Shown here one piece after another: positions 11,056-24,000 of a stretch of DNA of 64,000 bases. Position numbers and translations under genes: made by a program. Numbering within the stretch: position 1 is the first letter of the stretch; every line of letters starts with the position of its first letter. The DNA comes from Anthopleura xanthogrammica. Taxonomy: Eukaryota > Cnidaria > Anthozoa > Actiniaria > Actiniidae. The stretch lies in NCBI GenBank assembly GCA_964019055.1, contig OZ025210.1, positions 4,283,047 to 4,347,046 of the forward strand, written 5' to 3'. The notes beneath the pieces are model-generated. The model was given only the letters and a program-made list of their open reading frames with translations, searched no databases and had not been told where the DNA came from.

Positions 11056-12008
11056 CTAAGGATCATTGCTCTCCATGCGGCTGAAGATGCGCGATCTTGT
11101 TGAGCTCTGAGTCGCGCTGGAGATCACTTCCATCCATCTACAAGAAGATAACCATATGTTAATATATCTTAGGTGGCGGCTTCGTGTGTAAGAGGTGAGG
11201 TGACATTTTACATCCATTTTTTATAATAGAATTCTTGACCTTGGGCGTAATGTTTCCCCATTTCAGACCACATCTCATTCCCATGAGAATAAGATTCTTT
11301 CTTTGAGTTGTATCCATATTCATGTGTCTTCTCATGCGCAACCGTTAAACAAAGAAATGATACTCTAGGGAATGTGGAACAAAATTATGCCTAAGCTAAA
11401 GAGGTCTATTACGAGACCAACACAGCCAAAGACTTCTGGATTTTTGGCTTCCGTCAATTATACTAACTCAGATTGTTGTAAATTTTATTGTCGGACACCA
11501 AAACATGAGAAAAAGGTCGCAGGAGCATGAAAACTGCTCAAACGGAGCTCTTACCTGTAGAATGAGTATTCATTGTCAGCTCTGAAGAAGTAAACATGAC
11601 TCTTATACTGGAGTTTGAAGACCAGTTCCTTGTCTATCTGGTCAGCCTAAGGGAGTAAGATTCATAGGTTTAGAATAGGACCAAACTCTTAGTTTGCGTG
11701 TGACAGCAATCTGTCACAGCACCACAGGTATCCCACACACGCATTGCGCTCTATCAACACTTACCGGTGTGGGAAGGTCCACTAAATACCCAATAAGAGG
11801 CAGACTCGCGAGAGGAAAATCATCCTGAAAAAGAAACAAAACATAAATGAAACGAGCACTCTTTATGAAACTGTTGCTATTGCAACAATCACGTAAATAC
11901 CTGGTGAGTCTTGTAGAAAAACAGACAGAAATTTGTAAAAACAACCCATAATTTCTGCCAACGATTCCCGGTCTTGAACTTGCGAAGAAGATCACCGCTC
12001 ATGTGATT
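11056..12008 (-). other. FARP: FARP PH2 domain exons and stop
   Basis: Residues ~1071-1183. [73 protein letters not shown] and [13 protein letters not shown] follow the FARP second PH domain closely. The preceding exon (13305-13464) carries [16 protein letters not shown], a short motif that FARPs keep just before PH2 and that helps fix the family. Confidence 0.94.
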
Positions 12009-15000
12009 CTAGTGTAAGAAAAAAATGCAAGTTAGCCCTGCATGGTACTGCAGTGTAGTGTATACCAGGTTACTGGCGCATGCAGGAACTGACCAATCAC
12101 AGTGTGCTTCGATGCTCAGCCAATCGGCCCCAGCTTCCACACTGTTCCTTATACAAAGTATGCGTTTCAATCAAGAATTTAGAGATAAAAAGTTGAAGTA
12201 CATGATATATAAAAAAACTTCTGCCATAATCTCTCCATTCACGATCCCCATCTTCTTGAATTCCGCGCAAACGGCAACTCGTAACATATGACTTTTAAAA
12301 CTTGGGTGACGCACTTAATTTTTCGTACAGCTAATAGTAAGTGTAGTATCACGGGCGCCAGAGTCGCCTCCTCGTTTGGATTAAAACTAACGCTTTATTT
12401 TGTTTCCAACGGTCGAATAAATCTGCTTCGGTACGGCTGACCTTTAGCAGTGAATAAATATCTAGCTCCGATTTCAATCTCGTGATGTTTGTCTGTTTAA
12501 TATTAAGAACCGATCGTGGGTCACTCGGTATTAATCGGTAACGTACTTCACGAGGTCCCGAAGGAGAGAAGAGGAACAGGGTACGAAGCTAGCCTTAATC
12601 CTATTGTTTTCAGTCTGCCGAAATCCGTACTAGGTTTACGTCACTGCTATGGACAGTGATGACAGATTTTCCAGTTCGGCGGGATCTCGTAGGTCAACAA
12701 CCGTCTCTCAATGGCTGAGTTCTTTTGGCTTCTTGTCCTTCTTGGAGTCAGCTTATTTACTGAAAGTAAGATTTGTTGGGTACTGAATGATTTCATACTG
12801 ATTTTGAAGTTCTGCAATTTGTGACGGTTGATTTTCTTGCCGACTTTAATAAATTCATGTCAACGATCTGACAGATTAGTGATTTCAGGCGACGGCTCCT
12901 GCTGTTTTTTTTTTGGCTGTTCGGCGGTGTCGGATAACTACGAGATCCCGCCGAACTGGAAAATCTGTCATCACTGTCCATAGCAGTGACGTAAACCTAG
13001 TACGGATTTCGGCAGACTGAAAACAATAGGATTAAGGCTAGCTTCGTACCCTGTTCCTCTTCTCTCCTTCGGGACCTCGTGAAGTACGTTACCGATTAAT
13101 ACCGAGTGACCCACGATCGGTTCTTAATATTAAACAGACAAACATCACGAGATTGAAATCGAAGCTAGATATTTATTCACTGCTAAAGGTCAGCCGTACC
13201 GAAGCAGATTTATTCGACCGTTGGAAACAAAATAAAGCGTTAGTTTTAATCCAAACGAGGAGGCGACTCTGGCGCCCGTGGTAGTATTAGTCTTATCCTC
13301 TTACCCGTACAGAGAGAGCATGTTCGCTCATACTAATACTAGTATTCCTATGCCAACATACACGACGTGTCGACATGGTATTGGAGTGGGCGTGTCGTCT
13401 GTCCAGGCTCGACACAGGACTCGTGGATGCAGCCTCATCGTCAGAGCCATCATCACCAGTGCTGCTTCGATGTATTGTCACAGGGGTGGGGAGGGGCAAT
13501 ATTTTATACCGATTATCGCCGTATTGGTTATCTCCATTTTCGAAGTTTTTATTATCTAATGAATCAGAAAATAAATATCAATAATCTTATATCTATAACT
13601 CTAGGTTTTTCCAGTAAGGCAAATAATAATGCTCAAGGGAATGACATGTTGTATTAGATGAGAACACATTATAAGAGGACAGAATAGTGATGGTAAGAGA
13701 AACCTACGTTCAAGATAAGTGCCAGTCTGTCCACTTAGTACATCCATGATAGGTTCTGGGAAAGGAAAAAAGAAATGAATGAATGAATGAATGAAATTTG
13801 GTTGAGGGAAAAAGTGGGACAAAATTTATCTTTGGGGTAAATTTGAAATAAATGAAAAATAACATACAAATAAATGGGATTTAGCAGTGGCATCTCTACA
13901 GAGTAGCTATTCATCCACTGTAATTCCAATTGGAATTTAGAATTTTATTTTAGCAGAGGGAGGAAAACTGGACAACCTGGAGACAGACTCTCAGGGCCAC
14001 TAGTTTAACAGTAACCTAGAGTTACTGTTATGTGTTACCCTAATAAAGTCGTTATTATTATTATTACTCTCAAAGCACAGGAGAAAACCAAAAATATTGT
14101 GTAGTCCATACCGTCTTCATCAACCAGGATATAGCATTCCTCACAGAAGTACTTGGTGTTCCTTCCATCCGGTGATTTGAACATGTGGTGTGCTCTGTTA
14201 TACATACACTGACTGCATGTAGCCTGTCAAGACACAAAACATCTCTTTATAATATGACACTGTAATGTGGGAGGATAGATGGATGGGGGGATGAGTGGAA
14301 AGATGGATGGATGAGTGGAAAGATGGATGGATGAGTGCATGGATGATGATGATGATGATGATAATCTTTAATGCGGTAGCCAATGCCACAAAGTGGAATA
14401 AGAGGATAAGTGAAAAGATGGATAGATAGAAGATTAGCTGGATGGATGGATGAATGAATGAGACTGGATGGATAATGGATGACTGAGCGTAAGGATATAA
14501 GATAGAGGAATTGCTAGGATGGCGAGAGGAATGAATGGATGCATAGGTAAAGGGAGAACAAATGGAGGATGGATGAAGGAGAGGGATGGATTGATGGAGA
14601 AATGGAGGATCGATGAAGGAGAGGGATGGATTGATGGACAAATGGAGGATTGATGAAAGGAGGCATGGATTGATGGACAAATGGAGGATCGATGAAGGAG
14701 AGGGATGGATTGATGGACAAATGGAGGATCGATGAAGGAGAGGGATGGATTGATGGAGAAATGGAGGATGGATGAAGGAGAGGGATGGATTGATGGACAA
14801 ATGGAGGATGGATGAAAGGAGGCATGGATTGATGGACAAATGGAGGATGGATGAAGGAGAGGGATGGATTGATGGACAAATGGAGGATGGATGAAAGGAG
14901 GCATGGATTGATGGACAAATGGAGGATGGATGAAAGGAGGCATGGATTGATGGACAAATGGAGGATCGATGAAGGAGAGGGATGGATTGATGGACAAATG

Positions 15001-18000
15001 GAGGATGGATGAAAGGAGGCATGGATTGATGGACAAATGGAGGATGGATGAAGGAGAGGGATGGATTGATGGACAAATGGAGGATGGATGAAAGGAGGCA
15101 TGGATTGATGGACAAATGGAGGATGGATGAAGGAGAGGGATGGATTGATGGACAAATGGAGGATGGATGAAAGGAGGCATGGATTGATGGACAAATGGAG
15201 GATGGATGAAGGAGAGGGATGGATTGATGGACAAATGGAGGATGGATGAAGGAGAGGGATGGATTGATGGACAAATGGAGGATGGATGAAGGAGAGGGAT
15301 GGATTGATGGACAAATGGAGGATGGATGGATTGATGGACAAATGTAGGATGGATGAAGGAGAGGGATGGATTGATGGACAAATGGAGGATGGATGAAGGA
15401 GAGGGATGGATTGATGGACAAATGGAGGATCGATGAAGGAGAGGCATGGATTGATGGACAAATGGAGGATGGATGAAAGGAGGCATGGATTGATGGACAA
15501 ATGGAGGATGGATGAAAGGAGGCATGGATTGATGGACAAATGGAGGATCAATGGAAGGAGAGAGATGGACAGATGTGGATGGATGGGAATCACAGCCACT
15601 AACCATTTCTTTTGCATGCCTGACAACAGAATTAAGATCCTGGAGGAAAAAAAAAACACAACAGTCTTTAGCATATCATTAATAGTAATGGCAACACTGA
15701 GGTTAGCATCACTGTTCCTCACCTCTAACCACTTGTATTTTTCTTCTTCTGACTGAGCAGCGACAACCATGTGTTTGTTAGAATAGGTGATAGTAAATGG
15801 ATAGAGTCCATGCAGGTCTGGGCCAATATCCTCAATCTGATATAAAAATACATATTTGTTGGTGAATTCTTTCATCTAGATATTATTTGACACCATTTAT
15901 CAATGTGACACCTCTGTCTTTGATGACAAAAGTGTTGATTGAGCAGAAATTTGGGTAAAAAAATGTAAATCAACTTTATTTGGAGAGGGTTACACGTTAG
16001 AGTCACAACTGATAAACTGATAAAACGAAATTATATTATTACGCGTTATTCTTATGTGTTTTGTGTACATATATTTAATTCATTATAGTCATATACTATT
16101 GTACATTATATTATATATATGTGAATATTGTCATTGTAAACTGTGTTCAAAATGTTTAATAAATTTATAAAAAAAATAAAAAAAATAAAAAAAAACTGAT
16201 AAACTTGTGGCCCACTATTTATATAAGTCTCTGAATGAGACAGGACCTTATATGAAGATCTAACCATTTGCAGATATTTTTAGAGCAAAGGCAGCACCTT
16301 CTACTCATTTTTAATGACCCAGAATGTTGATCTGTTTGATGATTGAACCCATAACCTCCAGCACAAGACAAGTGACTGGGGTTGTAACACACTGCAATTT
16401 CTTGTGAAAAACTTGTGTTGTGACATAACTAGTTTCAGTTGCACAAGACAAAAATAGTTCTACCTTTCCTACTTTCCTAATAAAGTTTTACAAGGTGAGT
16501 ATGACAGATTTAAAAACTTGTTCTGCAATGCTTAGCACACAAGTTTCAGCAAAAGTTTCAACTTGCTGCACATCCTTAGGAGAAGTAACACGTTTATGAA
16601 TGTTTTTGTACCTTAACAGTGTGAAGAGGAATCTGTCCTTGAACCCTGAACTGGTTTGTCACAGTAACTCCTTTACAAGTGTACAGTAGAAGATCTGAAA
16701 ACTGAGAAGGAAAAAAGAGAGAAAATATTTAGACAAGCTCTACTAAATGAACCACTTTAGCAAAATAGATGATATATTACCAGGAAGAACATCCTAGGCT
16801 GTGGTCCTTTCCTGGCTATTCTCTGCAGACAACCTTCCCTGATAAAGTCCTAAAGGAAAAAAGGGACAAATGAGAAATGGATGAAACAAAAAATGGGAAA
16901 GCAAGGAAAAATATTTCAGGAATAATCTTTCACCAATGATTTGCCGTTCGAATAAAAGTATTCTTAGCTTCAGAAAAACACACAAGGCTGTGATAATAAA
17001 CCTTCCAGGAAATATATTCCAGGAATTCCAGGAATAATCTTTAGCCAATATGGTATTTAAGTAAGTAGCTCACCCTTCCTTGCTGGACAAGACCATCTAC
17101 ACCTATCAAGTCTCTCTGCAGCTCAATCAGTTTTTGAACATTTTCCTACAAATATGATGTAAATTTGTTAATCAAAATTCGATATGACAGATTTGGGTGC
17201 TATGAAATTACTTATGATGATTAGTGATCGGCAATGATGAAGATGATGATGATATTGACAGAATTTACAATAATTAATGGTAACTTATAAAAGTAAAGGC
17301 CTGATTTAATGTCAGTGTTCCTTCAGCTAATATTTGGTCTACCAGGAGCCGACAGTACACACTTTACCCCCCTCTCTCCATTAGTGCTCTGTTCAAGTGT
17401 ATTCAAAGCGGAGGCTACACAGATTAGAGAGAAGTTGAAACAGATGTGGAGATCCTGAGGATCAAACAAGACCTCTAGCTTTGAAGGCCATGCAATAAGC
17501 AACTGAGCTGTGCTTGCTCCTGATTATGATTTGTTATAGGAATGACAATGAGTAACATATTCGGTACACTACCAGTTTTTTCATGCTTTCATCTGTGTCT
17601 CTGACTGCATTTGCCAGCTCTTCTAGAGAAGCTAAGAAAACAACAAGAATATAATGAATATGCATACTTGGACAAGGGTAGATCCAGGGGAGGTAGATTG
17701 GGTGGCTAGCCACCCCCCCCCCCCCTTTGAAGTTGAAAAATAACAAGAATAAAGGGTAACGTAAAACCTAGAGGCTGCTATGTGATGCCTTTCTAGGTAA
17801 CAGCCACCCCCCCCCCTTCCCTTTGAAGTCGAAAAATAACAAGAATAAAGGGTAACATAAAACCTAAATAGGATGCTATGTGATGCCTTTCTAGGTAACA
17901 GCCACCCCCCTTGAAATCGTTCTGGATCCACCACTGTTGAGTCATGGATTGCATGCAAAAGTCAAAAGATGCAATACTAAGATATGATTGTATAGCCATA

Positions 18001-21000
18001 CCTTGCAAGTCTTGACAATCTGGGTTAGAACTTGGACAAAACTTTATTATTCCTGTTAAGAAATCAAATTTAATCATTTATTTATTTCAATTTTCACCAT
18101 GTAGCTAAATATTTACAATATGTACAAATAATAACAATACTACAAGTATATATTTACATACGCTTAAAGAACTAAGGTACAAAATATTCAGAAATTTTGG
18201 GATACGAGACAAGTAAAAGTGACATTGCTAGCAGATCTAATCCACTTGGGCTGGGCATGTGTTCTCACTATGAATACGCCATTCATGGAAAACAAAGTTT
18301 GTTATGTAAACCTCATCCATATTAATCTTTCTTCTTGAGTCTTCTTAAAGAAGGTAGTAATTCTCAAGAAAATGGTGGAAGTGGTTTAAAATGGAAACAC
18401 TTGTGGATTGGGAAAAAAACCTTATATTCTACAACCATCACTCTATGTACAGAGCTCTAACATGAGGCTTGCTCCACTAGCACTACCACTGCATTCTATA
18501 TTCAGGGCTCAAAATAACAGCTAGTCATAAAACGGTCAACTGTACGGCGTATGATATTTTATTTTATTTTTTTCAGATAAGACCAGTCAACATGTACGTT
18601 CAAAACTGTATTTGACCGGTCAAGTACCAAATTTGGCCAGACATTGACTGTTGACTGGCTGTTATTTTAAGCCCTGATATTTAGAATGTAGTGGTGTATT
18701 TTGGATTTAAAGTAACCTTTGAACAACTTACTTTCGAGAAGAAACTTGTAGTGAAGTAGTCTCTGCGATGGCTTGACAAGGAATGCATTCAGAGGTAGAT
18801 AACAGACCTTTTGGGTCTGGGGAGTGAAAAGAAAATAAATAATTAGTTATGAAACTGTTGTTTTACCATGACATGCTGTGCTTTCCTGCAAGAGGAACAA
18901 GTCAACCTCTTGCGACTTCGACAATCGCTTTGTTTTTTTCCCTTTTCTTTTCATTTGCTTCACTCATGGCTCTGTGAGTCTCAGAGAGGTTGACTTGAAG
19001 CAAGTCTATGTAGTGTGGTTTGTTGATTGTGTCATGCTGTATGTTGTGTAGTGAGGTATGTTGTGTAGTGAGGTATGTTGTATAGTGAGGTGTGTTGCAG
19101 TGTGCTATGATGTTGGCAGTGTGGTGTGTTGTGGTGTAGCATGGTGTGCTGTAGTGTGGTGTAGTGTGATGTGCAAAGATGTGATGTGGTGTGTAATGGA
19201 GTGCCTGCATCGTGCAGTGACTGAGCTGTAAATGCAACACAATCTTGCTCATTGCAGTTGTTTCGACAAATGCCATATGCTATAAATTCCAAATTTAAAG
19301 AAGCCAACAAATGTGTATAGCCCATTCATACCTCAAATTCCTTGTAAAGAGTGTCAAACTGTTTGTACTTTTTCGTAGCAGTCTCCAAGTTAATCATCAC
19401 TTGATCATGCTTCTTAAGGTGTGGAACATATCGCTATGGAAACAACATTATCAAGATCAGTAATGCCCTTTTATATTAATATTTTAATAATTGATCTTGC
19501 ATGCTTACTTTTATTTGTTTCATGTTGCTAAGCATCAGGTCACCAAATGTTGGTGGCTCGGCATTCTCTGCAATTCTTTCATCCCTATGGAAAAATAATT
19601 TGAAGAATGTGAATAAAATTAACCTGACTATTTGTCTAAAGTTCTAGGATTCTCTTACCATAAAGCCATTCTTTCTTCCAACTCAGCCAAGAAAGTACAA
19701 TGGAAATCATAGATGGGATCAATTGTTGAAAACAACAGGTTCTTGGAAGAATCCGGAAGAACACCAGGAGGACTCACAACCTCTCTGAATGACTAAATAA
19801 AATTCACACAAGCAATCAATTTTTGTTTAAATCCTATTATTAACTCTAATTCAACTTAATAACAATGGACATGGTAGGATATTTTTGGACAGGACATACT
19901 TTAACTCCTACCAGTTGGGGCTAGTCTTTCACCCTACCCCACTGGGTAAGAATGTTCATTTTTCTGTCCCTCTCTCTGTGATTTTCTTGTCCCCCCTGGA
20001 CAATAGTTGATTTAATAGATTATCTAGATGGAGGGAGCTACAGGGGTTAGGCCATGGGGAAAACAATATAGCCATATACAATGAATAAAAGAATCATGCT
20101 AAAGTATGACTTACGATAGTTATTACTTCCAAGTCCTTTACATACCTGAAACAACAAGAAAATAAAGAAAATATACAGTACATTTATTCATTCATTTTCA
20201 TTCTTTCACTTTCATTCATTCATCCAGTCCATTCATTCCTTTCATTTTCATTTCTACTTACGTTCTCTCTGTGTTCAGAAGCTCTTTTGCAATAGTATAA
20301 GCTGCCCCAGAACCTGACTGTAAAGAGAAAAAGAAAAAGAAAGAAATTTTACCACAATAATTATTAATGTTGACATTTACACCATAATGTGGTCAAGAAT
20401 AGATTACAATCTTTCCCCTCCACCTCCCCCTCAGGTACCTAATGTCAGTATGTCCCTCTACCCACCTTGGATAAAGTCTGTTCTGACTTCAATATTGCTA
20501 TCGGAGTTGGTGAAGCTGGAGGTGAAGCCTCGGTATCACTACGGAACATAGGTGAAACCTGCTCCTCAAATACATTGTCACGCCCATACCGCTGTTCTGA
20601 GTCATCATCTGTGCTATGACGAGAACTTGAACTCCCTAGAGAACAGACAAAATAAGGTTAAAGATCATGGGAAAATCTGGGATATTGGTAGCAGAAAATA
20701 ATACTATTTCCTGACAACTCCTTTCCTGTAACCAAAACCTGATGAAATATCATCATTTTGGACCTCAATATGGCAGGAATATGGAAACACAGAAACCTCA
20801 GATATTGAAATTTGAGTTTGGTTTAGATATTGAATTCCTAGCAATAATACCATTAAAAGCCAAATATTTTGTACAGAAAACTAGAAAACTAGAAGAGGTT
20901 GATGGATGTGATGGAAGTCAAGGTGGGGTGGGTCAAAACCAGAATTAATTCTGTGAATATGATGCAATAAAATAGGGATTATAGTTCTGGGGTGGCTTTT

Positions 21001-24000
21001 GTCATGCACAAAAAGGCACAGCAAGGGTGCTACTCCTGTCTGAGCTGAAGTTAAAAGATAAAATATATATAACAGATAGGGAATAGTGGGGCTTACAAGT
21101 CAAATGTCAGTCAGGAAGTATTAGACATATGTGAACGACCACTTCAGATAATCAGATGCAAATAGTATTATCTCTTGATCAAATTATCATTGATCTAGTG
21201 CTGATATGAAATAGCCTATAGACATACTAGAAGTTAACTAACAGTACCCTAATTAAGATATCACTATCACTATAAAGCTTATGGAAATATATTAAGCAGA
21301 TTTTCTATTTTTAAATGAAAGAATAGCTAAATTATTGTTGATAAGCTAAGGTATACAAATTCTTATCAAAGTTTCAGCTTTAAGGAAGGAAACAGAGTTA
21401 TGTTTAAGATAAAGAATCACGAATATGAAAGTGAAGTTTTGTGGGGTAAAATAAACGCTTCTAGGAAACTGTTCTTGACATATTGCAACCAAAATGAAAA
21501 ACCACAATTGTGTGTCAAGATATTGAGCTTAATTAATGTTTGATTAAAGCAGGCTCTAGACAAAAGATTCTTGTGAATTAATGTAAATATTTCCCTTTGT
21601 GGTGTAATTGAGCATTCAGGAAACGGAATTGTGGTTATTGTGGACATTCTTAGGATGGTTGGCATAGTTTTAATACAAAGGGAGTAACAACAGGTACATC
21701 TGCTGGAAGCACATGTTGGAACAAAAGACGTTGAATGGATGAAAGATGTAGGTATCGTACTACATAATATCTGTTGGAATCAGCTTTTATTATCGTCAAC
21801 AAAAATGATACTCTTAGTTTTAGTTTTAAAGCTGAAACAAAATCATAAAACCCTTAAAAAGCAAGCTAAAAAGTACACATCAAGTTAGTTTTTAAAAGTG
21901 TAACAGAAATAGGTCAGGAAACTGGACAAAGTCTTGTTTTAAGTATAAGTGTGAAAATAAACAAACAATGATGAGCATACTCTTATGCAAATATCAAACT
22001 TATTTTAGTAATCAAATATTTACGAGTCATTTTATGTCAAGGGTGGCACCGTGTAGAACACCTGGTGCTTCTTAGACAACCATTAAATAATAATGTATTT
22101 CATTATTATAAGGATAAGATATTTGTGGTTCTCAGCCAATCAGGATGCAGTCTTGCATTCTTATAGGACATGTCTATGGGCCTATTATTAGGGAAACATT
22201 GTCATTATTTTACACCAGCCAATCAGAATTGAGCCTTGAATTCTATCAGCATAATTATGAAAGATGTATCAATTTTTTTAGCCAATCAGAAAGGTTGGAT
22301 TCTTATTGGGAGGTACGCATTATGCGCACAGTCCTATAATTATATCAATAATATTTGAGTTGTTTAGCCAATAAGGAAGTTTAGATTCATGTAAGACATA
22401 GCTGTCATACAGACACTTTTAATAAATCCTACAATGCTTTATTTTCCATATTTGATATCAAATTTATTATTTTCAATTAGACGTCAAACGTGGAAAATAA
22501 AGCATTGTAGGATTTATCAAGAGTCTATAATGAAATCATCAATAATGTCTATGGCATATCAGTCAATCATGACAAAGCCTTATAACAAACACAGATCTAG
22601 ACCTATTGGTCAGATCTATTTGATAAATATAATGTTTTATAACCAATCAGGAAAGAGCTGAGACTATATATAGAACAGGCCCAAGGGCAAGATTAAAATT
22701 TTGAACCAATTAGAATAGAGCTTTCATTATCTTAGTTATTGAACAGGTATACAGACTTTTAATTGTATAAAATTTCAGCCAATTAAGACAAAGATTTAAT
22801 TCTCACATGTTAAGAGAAAGACTTTAGGACTTTATTGGTTTAGTTTACCAAGATTACATTTGAACTCATTTCAATAATTTCCTCTATATCTTGTTAGGTT
22901 AAAGAAATTCAATTGGTCTGGGAATAAAATTTATTGATTAAGGTTATTTAGAAAAAGCCAAACTGTTTTAAATTATAATGAAAGGAAGTTGGAAAGTGAA
23001 AATTAAAAAAATTCATAACCTATGAAGATATTCTGAAATTTATATTTTTCATTTTTGTCTTCAAAATATATCAGTTAATTCAAAGAGCTTAAGCCAGACA
23101 GAGAGAGTGACTGAATAGGGTAGAATATTCCAGACATCATGGTTATGATTAATTTGTTATACACAAGGAATGACAACAGCAGATGGTTAAATAGACACAG
23201 AGGCCATTATCAAGGACAACTTGAGCAGTTGTCATGGTTAAAGACAACAACGATAACAGTAAGTGAACAACAAACAGCAAAAAGGTAGATCACAACATCA
23301 GCATGATTATGGTTAGCAACAACAAAGCAACACATACAGATCATTATGTTAACTTATATGGTTACAGATGTATCAAAGTTATAGGTAAGATTAAGAACAG
23401 CAAAAAGGTAGATCACAACAACAGCATATTTACCAGCTTAATTATGGTTAGCAACAACAAAGCCACACACACAATTCAGTATGTTAACTTATATAGTTAG
23501 ATGTATCAAGGTTATAGATAAGATTTCAAACAACATAGTATAAATAAGTGAAAAAGTTTTATTATATAAAGAGTGGTGTATATTTTGAGAATATTTTCGA
23601 GGAAATGCAAGAGTATGTTAACTTTAACTCAAATAACGTCAGGTTTACTACATGAAGAAAAGTTTAAAAAATTGCATTAAAAGTGAGAGGTTACTCAAAG
23701 GAATTTTTTTTTTTGATAAGTGAGATAAATATTCTCCACATAGAGAAGATTGATATTAACATACAGTACTGTAGATACTGCTTAATTTCATGTAGTAACC
23801 GTTTAGAACTATTTATTATTAGACATATCTTCGTATGTGTTAGTTATTAGGGATCAGTTGATATTTATTCACAATTCATTGCTTTTTAAAGATATTAATT
23901 ATGTGTATATATCTATAGGCCCTTGATTCGTATTAAAGAATTGATACTCTTAAAAACACAGCCTTTGCTACTGCTTTTACCCTTTAATTTAGAAATTTAG

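Larger units (their letters stand above)
17573..20317 (-). other. FARP: FARP DH (RhoGEF) domain exons
   Basis: Residues ~638-835 over eight exons. Conserved region 1 is [20 protein letters not shown] with the GEF glutamate in TERTY; then [43 protein letters not shown], and conserved region 3 [20 protein letters not shown]. These are the Rho-contacting helices of Dbl-family exchange factors. No catalytic disruption is seen. Confidence 0.93.

Noticed and set aside
14198..15875. Three long minus strand ORFs (390-453 aa) with SIHPSFIHPP repeats
   Set aside because: They are all frames of one 39/40-bp minisatellite; only 15723-15836 and 15604-15639 within them are real exons.
18902..19325. Minus strand ORFs rich in His/Thr/Tyr
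   Set aside because: Produced by the TGTAGTG repeat in a FARP intron; no splice support.
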